From assembly GCF_030160715.1 (NCBI RefSeq), contig NZ_BSOW01000003.1, forward strand, positions 248,001 through 312,000: 64,000 bases of DNA, written 5' to 3'. Below, piece after piece: positions 16,155 to 24,800 of this stretch. The notes beneath the pieces are model-generated. The model searched no databases. It was not told the DNA's origin and saw only the letters and a program-made list of their open reading frames with translations. The DNA is from Bradyrhizobium iriomotense (GTDB lineage: Bacteria; Pseudomonadota; Alphaproteobacteria; Rhizobiales; Xanthobacteraceae). Numbering within the stretch: the first letter of the stretch is position 1; each line of letters starts with the position of its first letter. A program made the position numbers and the translations under genes.

Positions 16155-17182
16155 CCCATCCGCATCTCGCCATCACCATGGGCGATCCCGCCGGGATCGG
16201 TCCGGAGATCATCATCAAGGCCTGTGAGAAGCTGCGGTCGCGGATCGAATCCGGTGATCTCCGGCTGCTGATCATCGGCAGCGGCGCAGCATTGAAGAAT
16301 TCGGCTGCGCAACTGGCCGCGAAACTCGACATCCCCGAGGTGCGTGCGTCGGACAAGGATTGGCCGAACCTGTGCTTTCTCCAGGCCGATGACGAAGGTG
16401 AGCCGATCAAGCCCGGTGTGCTGACGGCCGACGGCGGCCGCTTCGCGTTCAAGGCGGTAGAGCAGGGCGTGCGCCTGACACAGGCCGGGCGGATCGGCGG
16501 TATCGTGACTGCCCCCTTGAACAAGGAAGCGCTCAACAAGGCCGGCTTCCACTATCCCGGCCATACCGAGATGCTGGCCGAGCTTACCGGCGTCAAGGGA
16601 TCGGTGATGATGCTCGCCCATGGCAACATGCGAGTCAGTCATGTCTCGACCCATGTCGCACTTCAGGACGTGCCGAAGCGGCTGACGCCGGAGCGCCTGC
16701 GCTATGTCATCGATCTCACCGACAAGGCGCTGCGTGGCCTTGGCCTGGAGAAGCCGAAGATCGCCGTGGCCGCGCTCAATCCGCACGCCGGCGAGGGCGG
16801 ACTGTTCGGACGGCAGGATATCGATGTGTCCGAACCGACCATCGCGAAGGCAGTTGCCGATGGATTGAACATCGTCGGCCCGGTGCCGGGCGACACAGTG
16901 TTCGTGAAACTGCGCGCCGGCCAGTACGATGCCGTGATCGCGATGTATCACGACCAGGGACACATCCCGGTCAAGCTGCTCGGCTTCGAGGTCGATCCTG
17001 CCACCGGCCGCTGGCAGGAGCTATCCGGCGTCAACATCACGCTGGGGCTGCCGATCATTCGCACCTCGGTCGACCACGGCACCGCCTTCGATATCGCCGG
17101 CAAGGGCATCGCCAATGAGCGCAGCCTGATCGAGGCGATCGAATATGCCGAACGTCTTGCCGCCAGCGCGACGCGCGCGTGA
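16151..17182 (+). CDS. pdxA2: PdxA2-type 4-phospho-acid-sugar dehydrogenase (4-hydroxythreonine-4-phosphate dehydrogenase family)
   Basis: A 343-residue protein whose ATG overlaps the kinase stop by four bases. PdxA motifs: T-M-G-D-P-A-G-I-G-P-E at the N-terminus, A-P-L-N-K-E near 120, metal-ligand histidines in P-G-H-T-E-M-L and H-V-S-T-H-V-A-L, then L-N-P-H-A-G-E-G-G and Y-H-D-Q-G-H-I-P. In DUF1537 systems PdxA2 oxidises a 4-phospho C4 acid, which decarboxylates to dihydroxyacetone phosphate. The coupling to the kinase gene supports that role over vitamin B6 synthesis. Confidence 0.85.
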   Translation: MTHPHLAITMGDPAGIGPEIIIKACEKLRSRIESGDLRLLIIGSGAALKNSAAQLAAKLDIPEVRASDKDWPNLCFLQADDEGEPIKPGVLTADGGRFAFKAVEQGVRLTQAGRIGGIVTAPLNKEALNKAGFHYPGHTEMLAELTGVKGSVMMLAHGNMRVSHVSTHVALQDVPKRLTPERLRYVIDLTDKALRGLGLEKPKIAVAALNPHAGEGGLFGRQDIDVSEPTIAKAVADGLNIVGPVPGDTVFVKLRAGQYDAVIAMYHDQGHIPVKLLGFEVDPATGRWQELSGVNITLGLPIIRTSVDHGTAFDIAGKGIANERSLIEAIEYAERLAASATRA

Positions 17183-17198
17183 GCCGGGGAAAGAAAAC

Positions 17199-18329
17199 AT
17201 GACCAACCTGTCTGCACCGATCGAAATCATCCGTCCGGAAGTAATCGAGTTCGGATCCGGCACCATCGCCGCGGTGGCGCGGTTTGCACGCGAGAAGGGC
17301 GTGCGGCGGCCGCTCGTCGTCGCCGATGCCTTCAACGCTGCGCGCGTCGACGTGCTTGCGCTGCCAGGCGAGGTGACCGTGTTCGGCGAAGTGAAGCCGG
17401 AGCCGGATGTTCCCAATCTGGAGAAGGCGCTCAGCGTGGCGCGCGCGGCGCGGCCGGATCTCGTGGTCGGCTTCGGCGGCGGCAGCGCGATGGATCTCGC
17501 CAAGCTGGTCGCTGTGCTCTGTACCGGCGAACAGAAGCTTGCCGAGGTCGTCGGTCCCGACAAGGTGGCAGGTCGCGCCGTCGCTTTGGTGCAAGTGCCG
17601 ACCACCTCGGGCACGGGCAGTGAGGGCGGCATCCGCGCACTGGTCACCGATCCCACAACCTGCAACAAGCTCGCCGTGCAGAGCCGCTTCATGCTCGCCG
17701 ATCTCGCGGTCGTCGATCCCGACCTTACCATGACCGTTCCGCCGCAGGTCACGGCCGCGACCGGCGTCGATGCGCTCGCGCATTGCGCCGAGGCTTTCAC
17801 CAGCCGCAAGGCGCATCCGACCATCGATCTCTATGCGCTCGAAGGCATCCGCCTCGTCGGCCGCTATCTTGGTCGTGCAGTGAAGGACGGCTCGGATCGC
17901 GAGGCGCGCGCCGCGCTGTCATTGGCATCGCTCTATGGCGGCTTCTGCCTCGGACCGGTGAATACCACCGCCGGCCACGCGGTAGCCTATCCGCTCGGCA
18001 CTCGCCATCACATCGCCCATGGCCTCGCCTGTGCGGTGATCTTCCCGCACACGCTGGCTTTCAACATGCCGGCGGTGGAAGCGAAGACGGCGTCCGTGCT
18101 GAAGGCGCTCGGCGCGCCGGCGACCAAGAATCCTGCGGCTGCGTTCGAGGCAGCCTACAAGTTCTGCGCGGATCTCGGCATCGAGATGAAATTGTCCGCG
18201 CTCGGCGTACCCGCGGATGACCTTGGCGCCATGGCTGACGAAGCCCACGCAATTCGCCGCCTTCTAGACAACAATCCGCGCGATCTCGGCAGCGACGCGA
18301 TCCTGAAGATTTACCAGGCTGCGTTCTGA
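17199..18329 (+). CDS. Iron-containing alcohol dehydrogenase
   Basis: A 376-residue group III alcohol dehydrogenase. ATG 17199 has GGGGAAAG upstream and follows pdxA2 by 16 bases. The nucleotide loop is G-F-G-G-G-S-A-M-D, followed by P-T-T-S-G-T-G-S-E. Metal ligands are visible in T-G-V-D-A-L-A-H-C-A-E, in T-A-G-H-A-V-A-Y-P-L-G and in H-H-I-A-H-G. It is the last gene of the four-gene operon. It could reduce or oxidise the aldehyde or hydroxy acid that links the lyase with the kinase. Confidence 0.85.
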   Translation: MTNLSAPIEIIRPEVIEFGSGTIAAVARFAREKGVRRPLVVADAFNAARVDVLALPGEVTVFGEVKPEPDVPNLEKALSVARAARPDLVVGFGGGSAMDLAKLVAVLCTGEQKLAEVVGPDKVAGRAVALVQVPTTSGTGSEGGIRALVTDPTTCNKLAVQSRFMLADLAVVDPDLTMTVPPQVTAATGVDALAHCAEAFTSRKAHPTIDLYALEGIRLVGRYLGRAVKDGSDREARAALSLASLYGGFCLGPVNTTAGHAVAYPLGTRHHIAHGLACAVIFPHTLAFNMPAVEAKTASVLKALGAPATKNPAAAFEAAYKFCADLGIEMKLSALGVPADDLGAMADEAHAIRRLLDNNPRDLGSDAILKIYQAAF

Positions 18330-18378
18330 TTGTTCCTTCGCGAGAGAAGTCAGCACGGCAAATTTGCTGCCGCGCACA

Positions 18379-18387
18379 ACACTAAGT
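18379..18387 (+). repeat. ACACTAAGT half-site, first copy
   Basis: The nonamer ACACTAAGT occurs here and again at 18444-18452, inside the palindrome before the ROK gene. The two copies are 65 bases apart in the same orientation, a plausible auxiliary regulator site. Confidence 0.3.
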
Positions 18388-18437
18388 CTCGCGTCCAGCC
18401 AGCAAGCGGCTTGACAGTCGAAACGCTCCGCGCGCAC

Positions 18438-18458
18438 ATTCTTACACTAAGTAAGAAT
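18438..18458. promoter_or_regulatory. Operator-like inverted repeat upstream of ROK gene
   Basis: The arms ATTCTTAC (18438-18445) and GTAAGAAT (18451-18458) are perfect inverted copies around ACTAA, ending 16 bases before the ROK start codon. The tract is AT-rich in GC-rich surroundings and resembles autoregulatory sites of ROK repressors. The likely binder is the ROK protein itself. Confidence 0.6.
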
Positions 18459-18474
18459 AACGACAGGGACGGAA

Positions 18475-19647
18475 ATGTCGGAGCAGCCGAGAAGTCGGCG
18501 GCAGACGCGTGCGGCCATTCTTGGGCATCTGCTCAAGTCGGGCGGCACGTTTCGGCCTCCTCTGGCGAGGGCGGTGCGCCTGTCCGAGGCGAGCCTGTCG
18601 CGTATCCTGTTTGACCTGAAGACGGAAGGCCTGATCGAGGCGGTGAGGCGACCTGCGCCTTACTTCGGTGGCCCGACTGGCCTGGTATCACTCGACAAGT
18701 CCGTGGCGTTGGCCGCCTTCGAGCTGACCGCGCAGCGGCTCAGCGTCGGCGTCGGCTCACTTTCCGGCGAACTAAGTTATGTCGAACGCCTGCCGTTGCC
18801 GAAAGCGCTGACCGTCGAATCCGTCGGCGGGGTATTTCGCGATGCGCTGCATCTGCTCCGGAACTGGACGCGGCGACGCGGGGTCGATCTCGCGCAGATT
18901 GGTGTTTCGGTGCCGGGGCTTGGCCGGGCGAGCGAGCTGCACAATCCAATCATTCCCTGTGATGCGGCGCTGGTTCGCGCCATGTTTGGCGAGATGTTCG
19001 CGGACGCGCCGGTCGAGCTCACCAATTCGGTCGTGGCACACGCCATGTTCCATCGCTGCCGCACCGAGGACTATCCGTTCACGGGCGCGCATCTGTTCGT
19101 GTTCGTCGGCCACGGTGTCGCGGGCGCCTGGGCGGACGACGCGATCGAAGCCAATGCTTTGCTGCCGGTGGAACTCGGCCACATGGTGTTCGGCGAGGGC
19201 GGTCCGCGATGCCGCTGCGGCCATCATGGCTGCGTCGAAGCCTATACGTCGCTTCCGGCGCTGGCCGAGCTTCTCGGTGTTGGCGAAACCGATTTGCTCC
19301 AGCTCGGCGACGATTGGGTCAACGCAATCCCGATTCCGTCGCGCGTGCGCCAGGAGTTGCGGCGCCGACTGTTCCGGCTCGGCCTTGCGATCGGCAATAC
19401 GCTGAATGTGAAACCAAGTCCTGGCGTCGTCATCAGCGGCTGGCCATCCCTCCTTGCAGAGGACGATCGAAAGGCCGTGGTCGAAGGCATCGACGCCAGC
19501 CTGCTCGGCGGGAGCAAGCTCGCCGAGGTGTCGCTCGCTTTCGTGCCGCCTTCGAACGGTAACGATCCGAATGCCGCGCTCGCCTTTGCCGCCTGTTGCC
19601 TGGCGTGCCGCGGCGGCATGCCGGCCGCATCGACGGAGGCTGCCTGA
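18475..19647 (+). CDS. ROK-family transcriptional regulator
   Basis: A 390-residue protein with an N-terminal winged helix (R-R-Q-T-R-A-A-I-L-G-H-L-L ... L-S-E-A-S-L-S-R-I-L-F-D-L) and a C-terminal ROK domain. The ROK zinc motif is C-R-C-G-H-H-G-C-V-E-A-Y at about residues 244-255, preceded by E-L-G-H-M. The sugar/ATP region is less conserved than in ROK kinases, so a repressor role is favoured. It begins right after an inverted repeat and heads a run of genes for a CUT1 sugar transporter, which it probably controls. Confidence 0.85.
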   Translation: MSEQPRSRRQTRAAILGHLLKSGGTFRPPLARAVRLSEASLSRILFDLKTEGLIEAVRRPAPYFGGPTGLVSLDKSVALAAFELTAQRLSVGVGSLSGELSYVERLPLPKALTVESVGGVFRDALHLLRNWTRRRGVDLAQIGVSVPGLGRASELHNPIIPCDAALVRAMFGEMFADAPVELTNSVVAHAMFHRCRTEDYPFTGAHLFVFVGHGVAGAWADDAIEANALLPVELGHMVFGEGGPRCRCGHHGCVEAYTSLPALAELLGVGETDLLQLGDDWVNAIPIPSRVRQELRRRLFRLGLAIGNTLNVKPSPGVVISGWPSLLAEDDRKAVVEGIDASLLGGSKLAEVSLAFVPPSNGNDPNAALAFAACCLACRGGMPAASTEAA

Positions 19648-19707
19648 AATGCGCTAAGCCGCGGCTCGCTCGCGCCAAAAAAAGTTCACACCCGGGAGGA
19701 ACTTGCT

Positions 19708-20994
19708 ATGCCAATCACAACAACAAGACGTCGTCTGCTCGCTGGATCTGCGGCCGCGCTCGCGCTGCCGGCGTTCGCCCGCGCGCAAGGCGCTGTCAAG
19801 CCGCGCCTGACCGCCATCTCGCAATGGTCCGCAGGCAGCGATGGAGCGGCCATCACGGCGCTCGGCAAGAAATTCGAGGAGAAGGGCGGGATTTGGCAGC
19901 ACTCGCCCGTCCCCGGCTTCACCACCGAGATGATGAACAAGCTCCGTGCTCAGATCATCGCGGGCGATCCGCCGGCCTGTTCGCAACTCAAGGGTCCCGA
20001 GATTGCGGCCTGGTCGAAGATTGCCCCGACCGTCAATCTCGATGCCCTTGTCGCTGCCGCCGGTTACGAAAAGGTCGTCGCTCCGGACCTTGCAAAATTG
20101 CACAAGCCGGGGGGCAAGTGGATAGCGCTGCCGTTGCAGATCTACAGCACCAACATGCTGTTTCTCTCCAAACGCGCATTGGACAAGGCCAAGGCCGACA
20201 AGACCCCCGTCACCTGGGCTGACTTCAACGATCTCGCCGAAAAGATGAAAGCGGGCGGAGTCACATATCCAATTGCAAACGGCGGCACCCGCCCCGATGA
20301 CGGACAGAAATTCGAGGCCTCTTTCGCCGGCATCAGTCCCGCTGCATACCGCGCAGCCATCATGAATCTCGACAAGAACGCCCTGGAGGGTCCCGAGATA
20401 AGGGCTGCCTTCGCGCAGACGCGCAAGATCGCCGACTGGATGGACCCCAATGTCGGCGCCCAGCCCTTTGCCACCAACCTGAAACGCTTCGTCGACGGCG
20501 ACATGGGCATAATGATCCAGGGCGGGTGGGCGCAGGGCGTGTTGCGCAACGCCGGTTTCAAGTTCGACGACTTCATCATCGTCCCCGGCCCCAGCGACAA
20601 CAGCAAGCCGGTCTTCCTGTTGAATGCCGATGCCTTCATCTTCTGGCAGCGCAGTGAACCCGACCTGCAGGCCGGTCAGACGCTGATGGCCCAGCTCGTG
20701 ATGGATCCGGCGATCCAGACCATGTATTCGCAGATCACGGGATCGATACCCGTGCGCACCGATGTCGATCTCTCCGGTGAAGGCTGGTCGGACGGTCAAC
20801 GGCGAACCGCAGGCGCGCTCAAGGACGCCGTCGCCAACAACCAGGCCGTCCTGAGCCTCGCGCACAACATGGCGCAGGAAAACGGCCTGACCGCAGCGAT
20901 GATCGACGTGCTCACCGAGTACGTGAAGAACAAGACGATCAAGCCGGAGCAGGCGGTCACCCGCCTCGCCGAGGCCGTCGAGGGGGCGCGGTGA
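19708..20994 (+). CDS. Sugar ABC transporter substrate-binding protein (CUT1)
   Basis: A 428-residue extracellular solute-binding protein with GGGAGGAA upstream of the ATG. The signal begins T-T-R-R-R-L-L-A-G-S-A-A-A-L-A-L-P-A-F-A-R-A, which has a twin-arginine-like n-region. The mature part follows family 1 binding proteins (I-S-Q-W-S-A-G-S, K-L-R-A-Q-I-I-A-G-D-P-P, M-I-Q-G-G-W-A). It is the first gene of a complete importer with two permeases and one ATPase. The ligand is probably a sugar or sugar derivative linked to the nearby catabolic genes. Confidence 0.85.
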   Translation: MPITTTRRRLLAGSAAALALPAFARAQGAVKPRLTAISQWSAGSDGAAITALGKKFEEKGGIWQHSPVPGFTTEMMNKLRAQIIAGDPPACSQLKGPEIAAWSKIAPTVNLDALVAAAGYEKVVAPDLAKLHKPGGKWIALPLQIYSTNMLFLSKRALDKAKADKTPVTWADFNDLAEKMKAGGVTYPIANGGTRPDDGQKFEASFAGISPAAYRAAIMNLDKNALEGPEIRAAFAQTRKIADWMDPNVGAQPFATNLKRFVDGDMGIMIQGGWAQGVLRNAGFKFDDFIIVPGPSDNSKPVFLLNADAFIFWQRSEPDLQAGQTLMAQLVMDPAIQTMYSQITGSIPVRTDVDLSGEGWSDGQRRTAGALKDAVANNQAVLSLAHNMAQENGLTAAMIDVLTEYVKNKTIKPEQAVTRLAEAVEGAR

Positions 20995-21920
20995 CCGACA
21001 CCGTCGCCGCGGCACCGCGAACAGGGCGGCCGACCATGCCTGGCGTCGTGCGCCGGCTGCCCGAGCATCTGACGATCTGGGTGCCGCTGCTATTGTCTGC
21101 GGCGCATCTCGTTTCGTTTTCGCTGTGGACGATCTGGATCTCGTTCACGCCATCCACTCTTGTACCGGTCTCGGGCTGGGTGGGTTTGCGCAACTACACC
21201 GCGGTGATGGCGACGCGGAACTGGAAGATCGCCTTCGACAATCTGCTGCTGTTCGGCAGCGCTTTCGTGCTGCTGAGCCTGGTCGCCGGCCTCGTGCTTG
21301 CGATCCTGCTCGACCAGCGCATTCGCGGCGAGAACGCGCTGCGATCCATCTTCCTCTATCCCCTGGCGGTGTCGTTCGTCGTCACCGGTACGGTCTGGAG
21401 TTGGCTGCTCAATCCGGGCCTTGGAATCCAGAAGCTCGTCCAAGATCTCGGCTGGACCTCCTTCCGGTTCGACTGGCTGGTCGACCGCGACATGGCAATC
21501 TGGACGATCGTTATCGCCGCGATCTGGCAATCCTCGGGCTTCGCCATGGCGCTCTTTCTCGCCGGCCTCCGGTCCGTCGATGCCGACCTTGTCAAAGCCG
21601 CGCAGATCGACGGCGCCGGGCCGATCCGAATGTACCGGCGCGTCATTCTGCCGACGCTTTGGCCGATCACGATAACCGTCATCGTCATCCAGCTGCAGTT
21701 CGCCATTTCGACCTTCGACCTCGTTCGCGCGCTGACCAATGGCGGCCCTGGTCTTGCGACCCAGTTGCCGGCTCTCGTGGTCTACGACCTGATGTTCCAG
21801 CGGGGTTTGCTCGGTCGTGGTGCGGCAGCGGCCGTGCTCATGTTGCTGATTCTTCTCGCGGTGCTCTTGCCGTACGCGGCGTGGCGATATCTCCAGCGAC
21901 GGCGGGCCTCTCATGCGTGA
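20991..21920 (+). CDS. Sugar ABC transporter permease (MalF-like)
   Basis: A 309-residue permease with a GTG start overlapping the binding-protein stop by four bases. It has six hydrophobic segments and the cytoplasmic EAA-type loop in K-A-A-Q-I-D-G-A-G-P-I-R-M-Y-R-R-V-I-L-P, which contacts the ATPase. The N-terminus is basic. It overlaps the second permease gene by eight bases. Confidence 0.85.
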   Translation: MTDTVAAAPRTGRPTMPGVVRRLPEHLTIWVPLLLSAAHLVSFSLWTIWISFTPSTLVPVSGWVGLRNYTAVMATRNWKIAFDNLLLFGSAFVLLSLVAGLVLAILLDQRIRGENALRSIFLYPLAVSFVVTGTVWSWLLNPGLGIQKLVQDLGWTSFRFDWLVDRDMAIWTIVIAAIWQSSGFAMALFLAGLRSVDADLVKAAQIDGAGPIRMYRRVILPTLWPITITVIVIQLQFAISTFDLVRALTNGGPGLATQLPALVVYDLMFQRGLLGRGAAAAVLMLLILLAVLLPYAAWRYLQRRRASHA

Positions 21921-22770
21921 CCGAACCTTCGCGCCGAGCCGCATGCTCATCTATCTCGTCGTTTTACTGGTTGCGGTAGCGTACCTTGTGCCGCTGATCG
22001 TCGTCGTGCTGAACTCTCTGCGCAGCAATGAGGAAATCGCGCAGACCTCGATGATCGGCTGGCCGCTGCGCTGGGCCTTCGGCAACTACCTCACGGCCTG
22101 GTCCGACTTCTGCGTTGCGCAGACCTGCGCCGGCATCCGTCCCTACATGCTGAACTCCGCGCTCGTGACCATTCCCGCGACGATCTTCTCCACCCTGCTT
22201 GGTGCGGTCGCCGGCTACGCGGTTTCGCTCTGGCGTTTTCGTGGCGATCAGTGGATCTATGGCATCGTCACGCTTGGCATCTTCCTTCCGCAACAGATGC
22301 GTTTGCTGCCGTGGACCATCGTGCTGCGCGACATGGGCCTGATGAACACGCTCACGGGCCTGGTGATGATCCACACGATCCAGGGGCTCTCCTTTACCGT
22401 CTTGTTCTGCCGAAACTACTACGTTTCCGTTCCGCAGGAGTTGATAAGGGCCGCGCGCATCGATGGCGCGGGATTCTTTCGTATTTTCTGGCGCATCATT
22501 CTGCCGCTCTCGCCGCCCATCCTGGTCGTCACCGTGATCTGGCAGTTCACGCACATCTGGAACGAGTTCCTCTATGGCGTGACATTCACGACCGGCCAAC
22601 AGCAGCCGGTTACGGCCGCGCTGATCGCGCTCTCCGCCGCGGTCGCCGATATCCCGCAGAATGGCGTGCAAAGCGCGGCGGTGATGATCGCGGCTCTGCC
22701 TACCCTGCTGATCTATCTGATCGGTGGCAAATACTTCGTACGCGGGCTTACCGCCGGCGCCGTGAAATGA
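21913..22770 (+). CDS. Carbohydrate ABC transporter permease (MalG-like)
   Basis: A 285-residue permease with six predicted helices. Its EAA-type loop reads R-A-A-R-I-D-G-A-G-F-F-R-I-F-W-R-I-I-L-P. The C-terminal helix and short tail (K-Y-F-V-R-G-L-T-A-G-A-V-K) are typical of MalG-type CUT1 subunits. It pairs with the preceding permease to form the channel. The ATPase gene follows ten bases later. Confidence 0.85.
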   Translation: MRDRTFAPSRMLIYLVVLLVAVAYLVPLIVVVLNSLRSNEEIAQTSMIGWPLRWAFGNYLTAWSDFCVAQTCAGIRPYMLNSALVTIPATIFSTLLGAVAGYAVSLWRFRGDQWIYGIVTLGIFLPQQMRLLPWTIVLRDMGLMNTLTGLVMIHTIQGLSFTVLFCRNYYVSVPQELIRAARIDGAGFFRIFWRIILPLSPPILVVTVIWQFTHIWNEFLYGVTFTTGQQQPVTAALIALSAAVADIPQNGVQSAAVMIAALPTLLIYLIGGKYFVRGLTAGAVK

Positions 22771-22780
22771 AGGGGACATC

Positions 22781-23896
22781 ATGGCAGCGTTGAGCATTCG
22801 TACTCTGTCGAAGCGTTACGCCAATCTGGAGGTGCTGAAGGGGATCAATCTCGACATTGAGAGCGGCGAGTTTACCGTGCTGGTCGGGCCGTCCGGTTGC
22901 GGCAAGTCCACCCTGCTTAACATCGTCGCCGGGCTCGATCGTCCGAGCGCCGGCACCATCGAGATCGGCGGACGCGTCGTCAACGACGTCGAGCCGAAGG
23001 ACCGCGACATTGCCATGGTGTTCCAGTCCTATGCGCTCTATCCGTCGATGACTGTGCGCCAGAACATCACCTTCGGAATGGAGTGCCGCCACGTGCCGAA
23101 AGCGGAACAGGAGGCGGCGCTGGCGAACGTGGCGCGTCTGCTCCAGATCGAGCCGCTGCTCGGCCGCAAGCCGTCGCAACTGTCAGGCGGCCAACGGCAG
23201 CGCGTCGCGATGGGCCGCGCGTTGGTGCGCGATCCCCTGCTGTTCCTGTTCGACGAGCCGCTGTCCAATCTCGATGCCAAGCTGCGCGTCGAGATGCGGA
23301 TGGAGATCAAGCGGCTGCATCAGCGCATCGGCGCCACCATCGTCTACGTCACCCATGACCAGATCGAGGCGATGACGATGGCGACACGGATCGCCGTCAT
23401 GCACCACGGCGAGGTGCAGCAATTCGCGGACCCCGACACGGTGTACCGCTATCCGGCAAACCTGTTCGTCGCGCGCTTCATGGGCTCGCCGCCGATGAAC
23501 ACGATGAAGGCAAGGCTCGAAGCGGAGGATGGCGGGCCGGTCGTCGTCATCGGGGCGGGGCGGCCGGACGAGGCCCGCCTGCGGCTGCAAGGATATGACG
23601 CGGCCGCCTCCTTCGTCGGCCGCGACATCGTGGTCGGGATCAGGCCGGAATGCATCGCCGAGGGAAACCGAGGTTTCTCCGGCGCTTGCGGAGCGCCCGT
23701 CGTCGTCAATGCGCCGGTCGAGATGGTCGAACCCACTGGTGCGGAGACCATCGTGTTGTTGCGGCTTGGCGGCGAGTCCGCTCTGGCGCGGATCGCGCCG
23801 GACATCCGGCCGGTGCCTGGCGAGCGCGCCGCCTTCGCGCTCGACACGCGCCGCATCTGCCTGTTCGACCCCGAGACGGAGCGGCTGATCGCATGA
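22781..23896 (+). CDS. Sugar ABC transporter ATP-binding protein (MalK/UgpC type)
   Basis: A 371-residue ATPase. Walker A is G-P-S-G-C-G-K-S-T, the signature is L-S-G-G-Q-R-Q-R, Walker B is L-F-L-F-D-E-P-L-S-N-L-D-A-K-L-R, and the H-loop is T-H-D-Q. A C-terminal regulatory TOBE domain of about 130 residues (G-I-R-P-E-C, ending D-T-R-R-I-C-L-F-D-P) marks the MalK type. Its stop overlaps the next gene's ATG by four bases, so the SDR is translated with the transporter. Confidence 0.88.
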   Translation: MAALSIRTLSKRYANLEVLKGINLDIESGEFTVLVGPSGCGKSTLLNIVAGLDRPSAGTIEIGGRVVNDVEPKDRDIAMVFQSYALYPSMTVRQNITFGMECRHVPKAEQEAALANVARLLQIEPLLGRKPSQLSGGQRQRVAMGRALVRDPLLFLFDEPLSNLDAKLRVEMRMEIKRLHQRIGATIVYVTHDQIEAMTMATRIAVMHHGEVQQFADPDTVYRYPANLFVARFMGSPPMNTMKARLEAEDGGPVVVIGAGRPDEARLRLQGYDAAASFVGRDIVVGIRPECIAEGNRGFSGACGAPVVVNAPVEMVEPTGAETIVLLRLGGESALARIAPDIRPVPGERAAFALDTRRICLFDPETERLIA

Positions 23897-24660
23897 CTGA
23901 GACGAGTTATTCCGGCCTCGCGGGCCAGGTGGTGCTGATTACCGGCGGCGCCAGCGGCATCGGCGCGGCCTTCGTCCGCGCGTTCGCAGCCCAAAAGGCC
24001 CGCGTCGCATTCCTCGATATCGACACCCGGGCCGGTGAAGCCTTGGTGGGGGAGGTGACAGGCGCAGGCGGCGAGGCGCCGCTGTTCGTGCCGTGCGATT
24101 TGCTCGATATCGACGCCCTGCGTGAGGCGATGGCCCAGGTCCGCGGCGCGCTTGGCGATGCCGCGATGCTGGTCAACAATGCCGCCAACGACCAGCGCCA
24201 GGTGCTGTCCGAGGTGACGCCGGCCGAATTCGACTGGATGATCGGCGTCAACCTCAAGCACGTGTTCTTCGCGGCGCAAGCCGTCGTGCCGCAGATGCAG
24301 GCGCGGGGCGGCGGTTCTATCATCAATATGTCATCGGTGGCTTGGATGCGCGGCGCGCCGGCGCTGCCGGCCTACGCGGCGGCCAAAGCAGCGATTGTCG
24401 GCTTTACCAATTCGCTGGCGAAGCTGGTCGGGCCCGACCGCATCCGCGTCAACGCGATCGCACCCGGCATGGTGATCACCGAGCGCCAGCGACGGCTGTG
24501 GTATCCGGACGAGCACAAGATCGCCGAAATTCGCACGCGGCAGGCCATTCCGGACGCAGTGACGCCGGAGGATGTCGCGCGGATGGCACTATTTCTGGCA
24601 TCCGACGACAGCAAGCACATAACGCGCCAGTGTTTCCAGGTCGACGGTGGCCTCGGCTAA
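23893..24660 (+). CDS. SDR-family sugar/alcohol dehydrogenase
   Basis: A 255-residue classical SDR. The cofactor motif is T-G-G-A-S-G-I-G, followed by N-N-A-A-N, S-S-V-A-W ... Y-A-A-A-K as catalytic Ser/Tyr/Lys, and a C-terminal Q-C-F-Q-V-D-G-G. It starts at ATG 23893, overlapping the ATPase gene, and closes the transporter operon. Oxidation of the imported sugar is the likely first catabolic step. The 129-bp repeat begins directly after its stop codon. Confidence 0.85.
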   Translation: MTETSYSGLAGQVVLITGGASGIGAAFVRAFAAQKARVAFLDIDTRAGEALVGEVTGAGGEAPLFVPCDLLDIDALREAMAQVRGALGDAAMLVNNAANDQRQVLSEVTPAEFDWMIGVNLKHVFFAAQAVVPQMQARGGGSIINMSSVAWMRGAPALPAYAAAKAAIVGFTNSLAKLVGPDRIRVNAIAPGMVITERQRRLWYPDEHKIAEIRTRQAIPDAVTPEDVARMALFLASDDSKHITRQCFQVDGGLG

Positions 24661-24789
24661 AGCATGATCCGGAAAAGTGTGAAGCGGTTTTCCCTCGCGA
24701 CAAACGCGGAACGCGTTTGCGCGGAGATCATGCGCAAACAACAACCTAAGGCGCGATGACGATTCATCCTAATCTCATCGCGCTTTAGG
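24661..24789. repeat. 129-bp dispersed intergenic repeat, copy 1
   Basis: This sequence recurs at 37785-37913 with the same length and orientation and about eight substitutions. It has two modules. The first 75 bases contain A-G-C-A-T-G-A-T-C-C at one end and its partial inverse G-A-T-C-A-T-G-C. The second is a hairpin with arms related to GCGCGATGA and TCATCGCGC. It fills the gap between the SDR gene and the convergent ABC-2 permease, so it may also act as a bidirectional terminator. I recall similar repeats from Bradyrhizobium-group genomes. Confidence 0.75.
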
Positions 24790-24800
24790 AAAGCGCGCGG

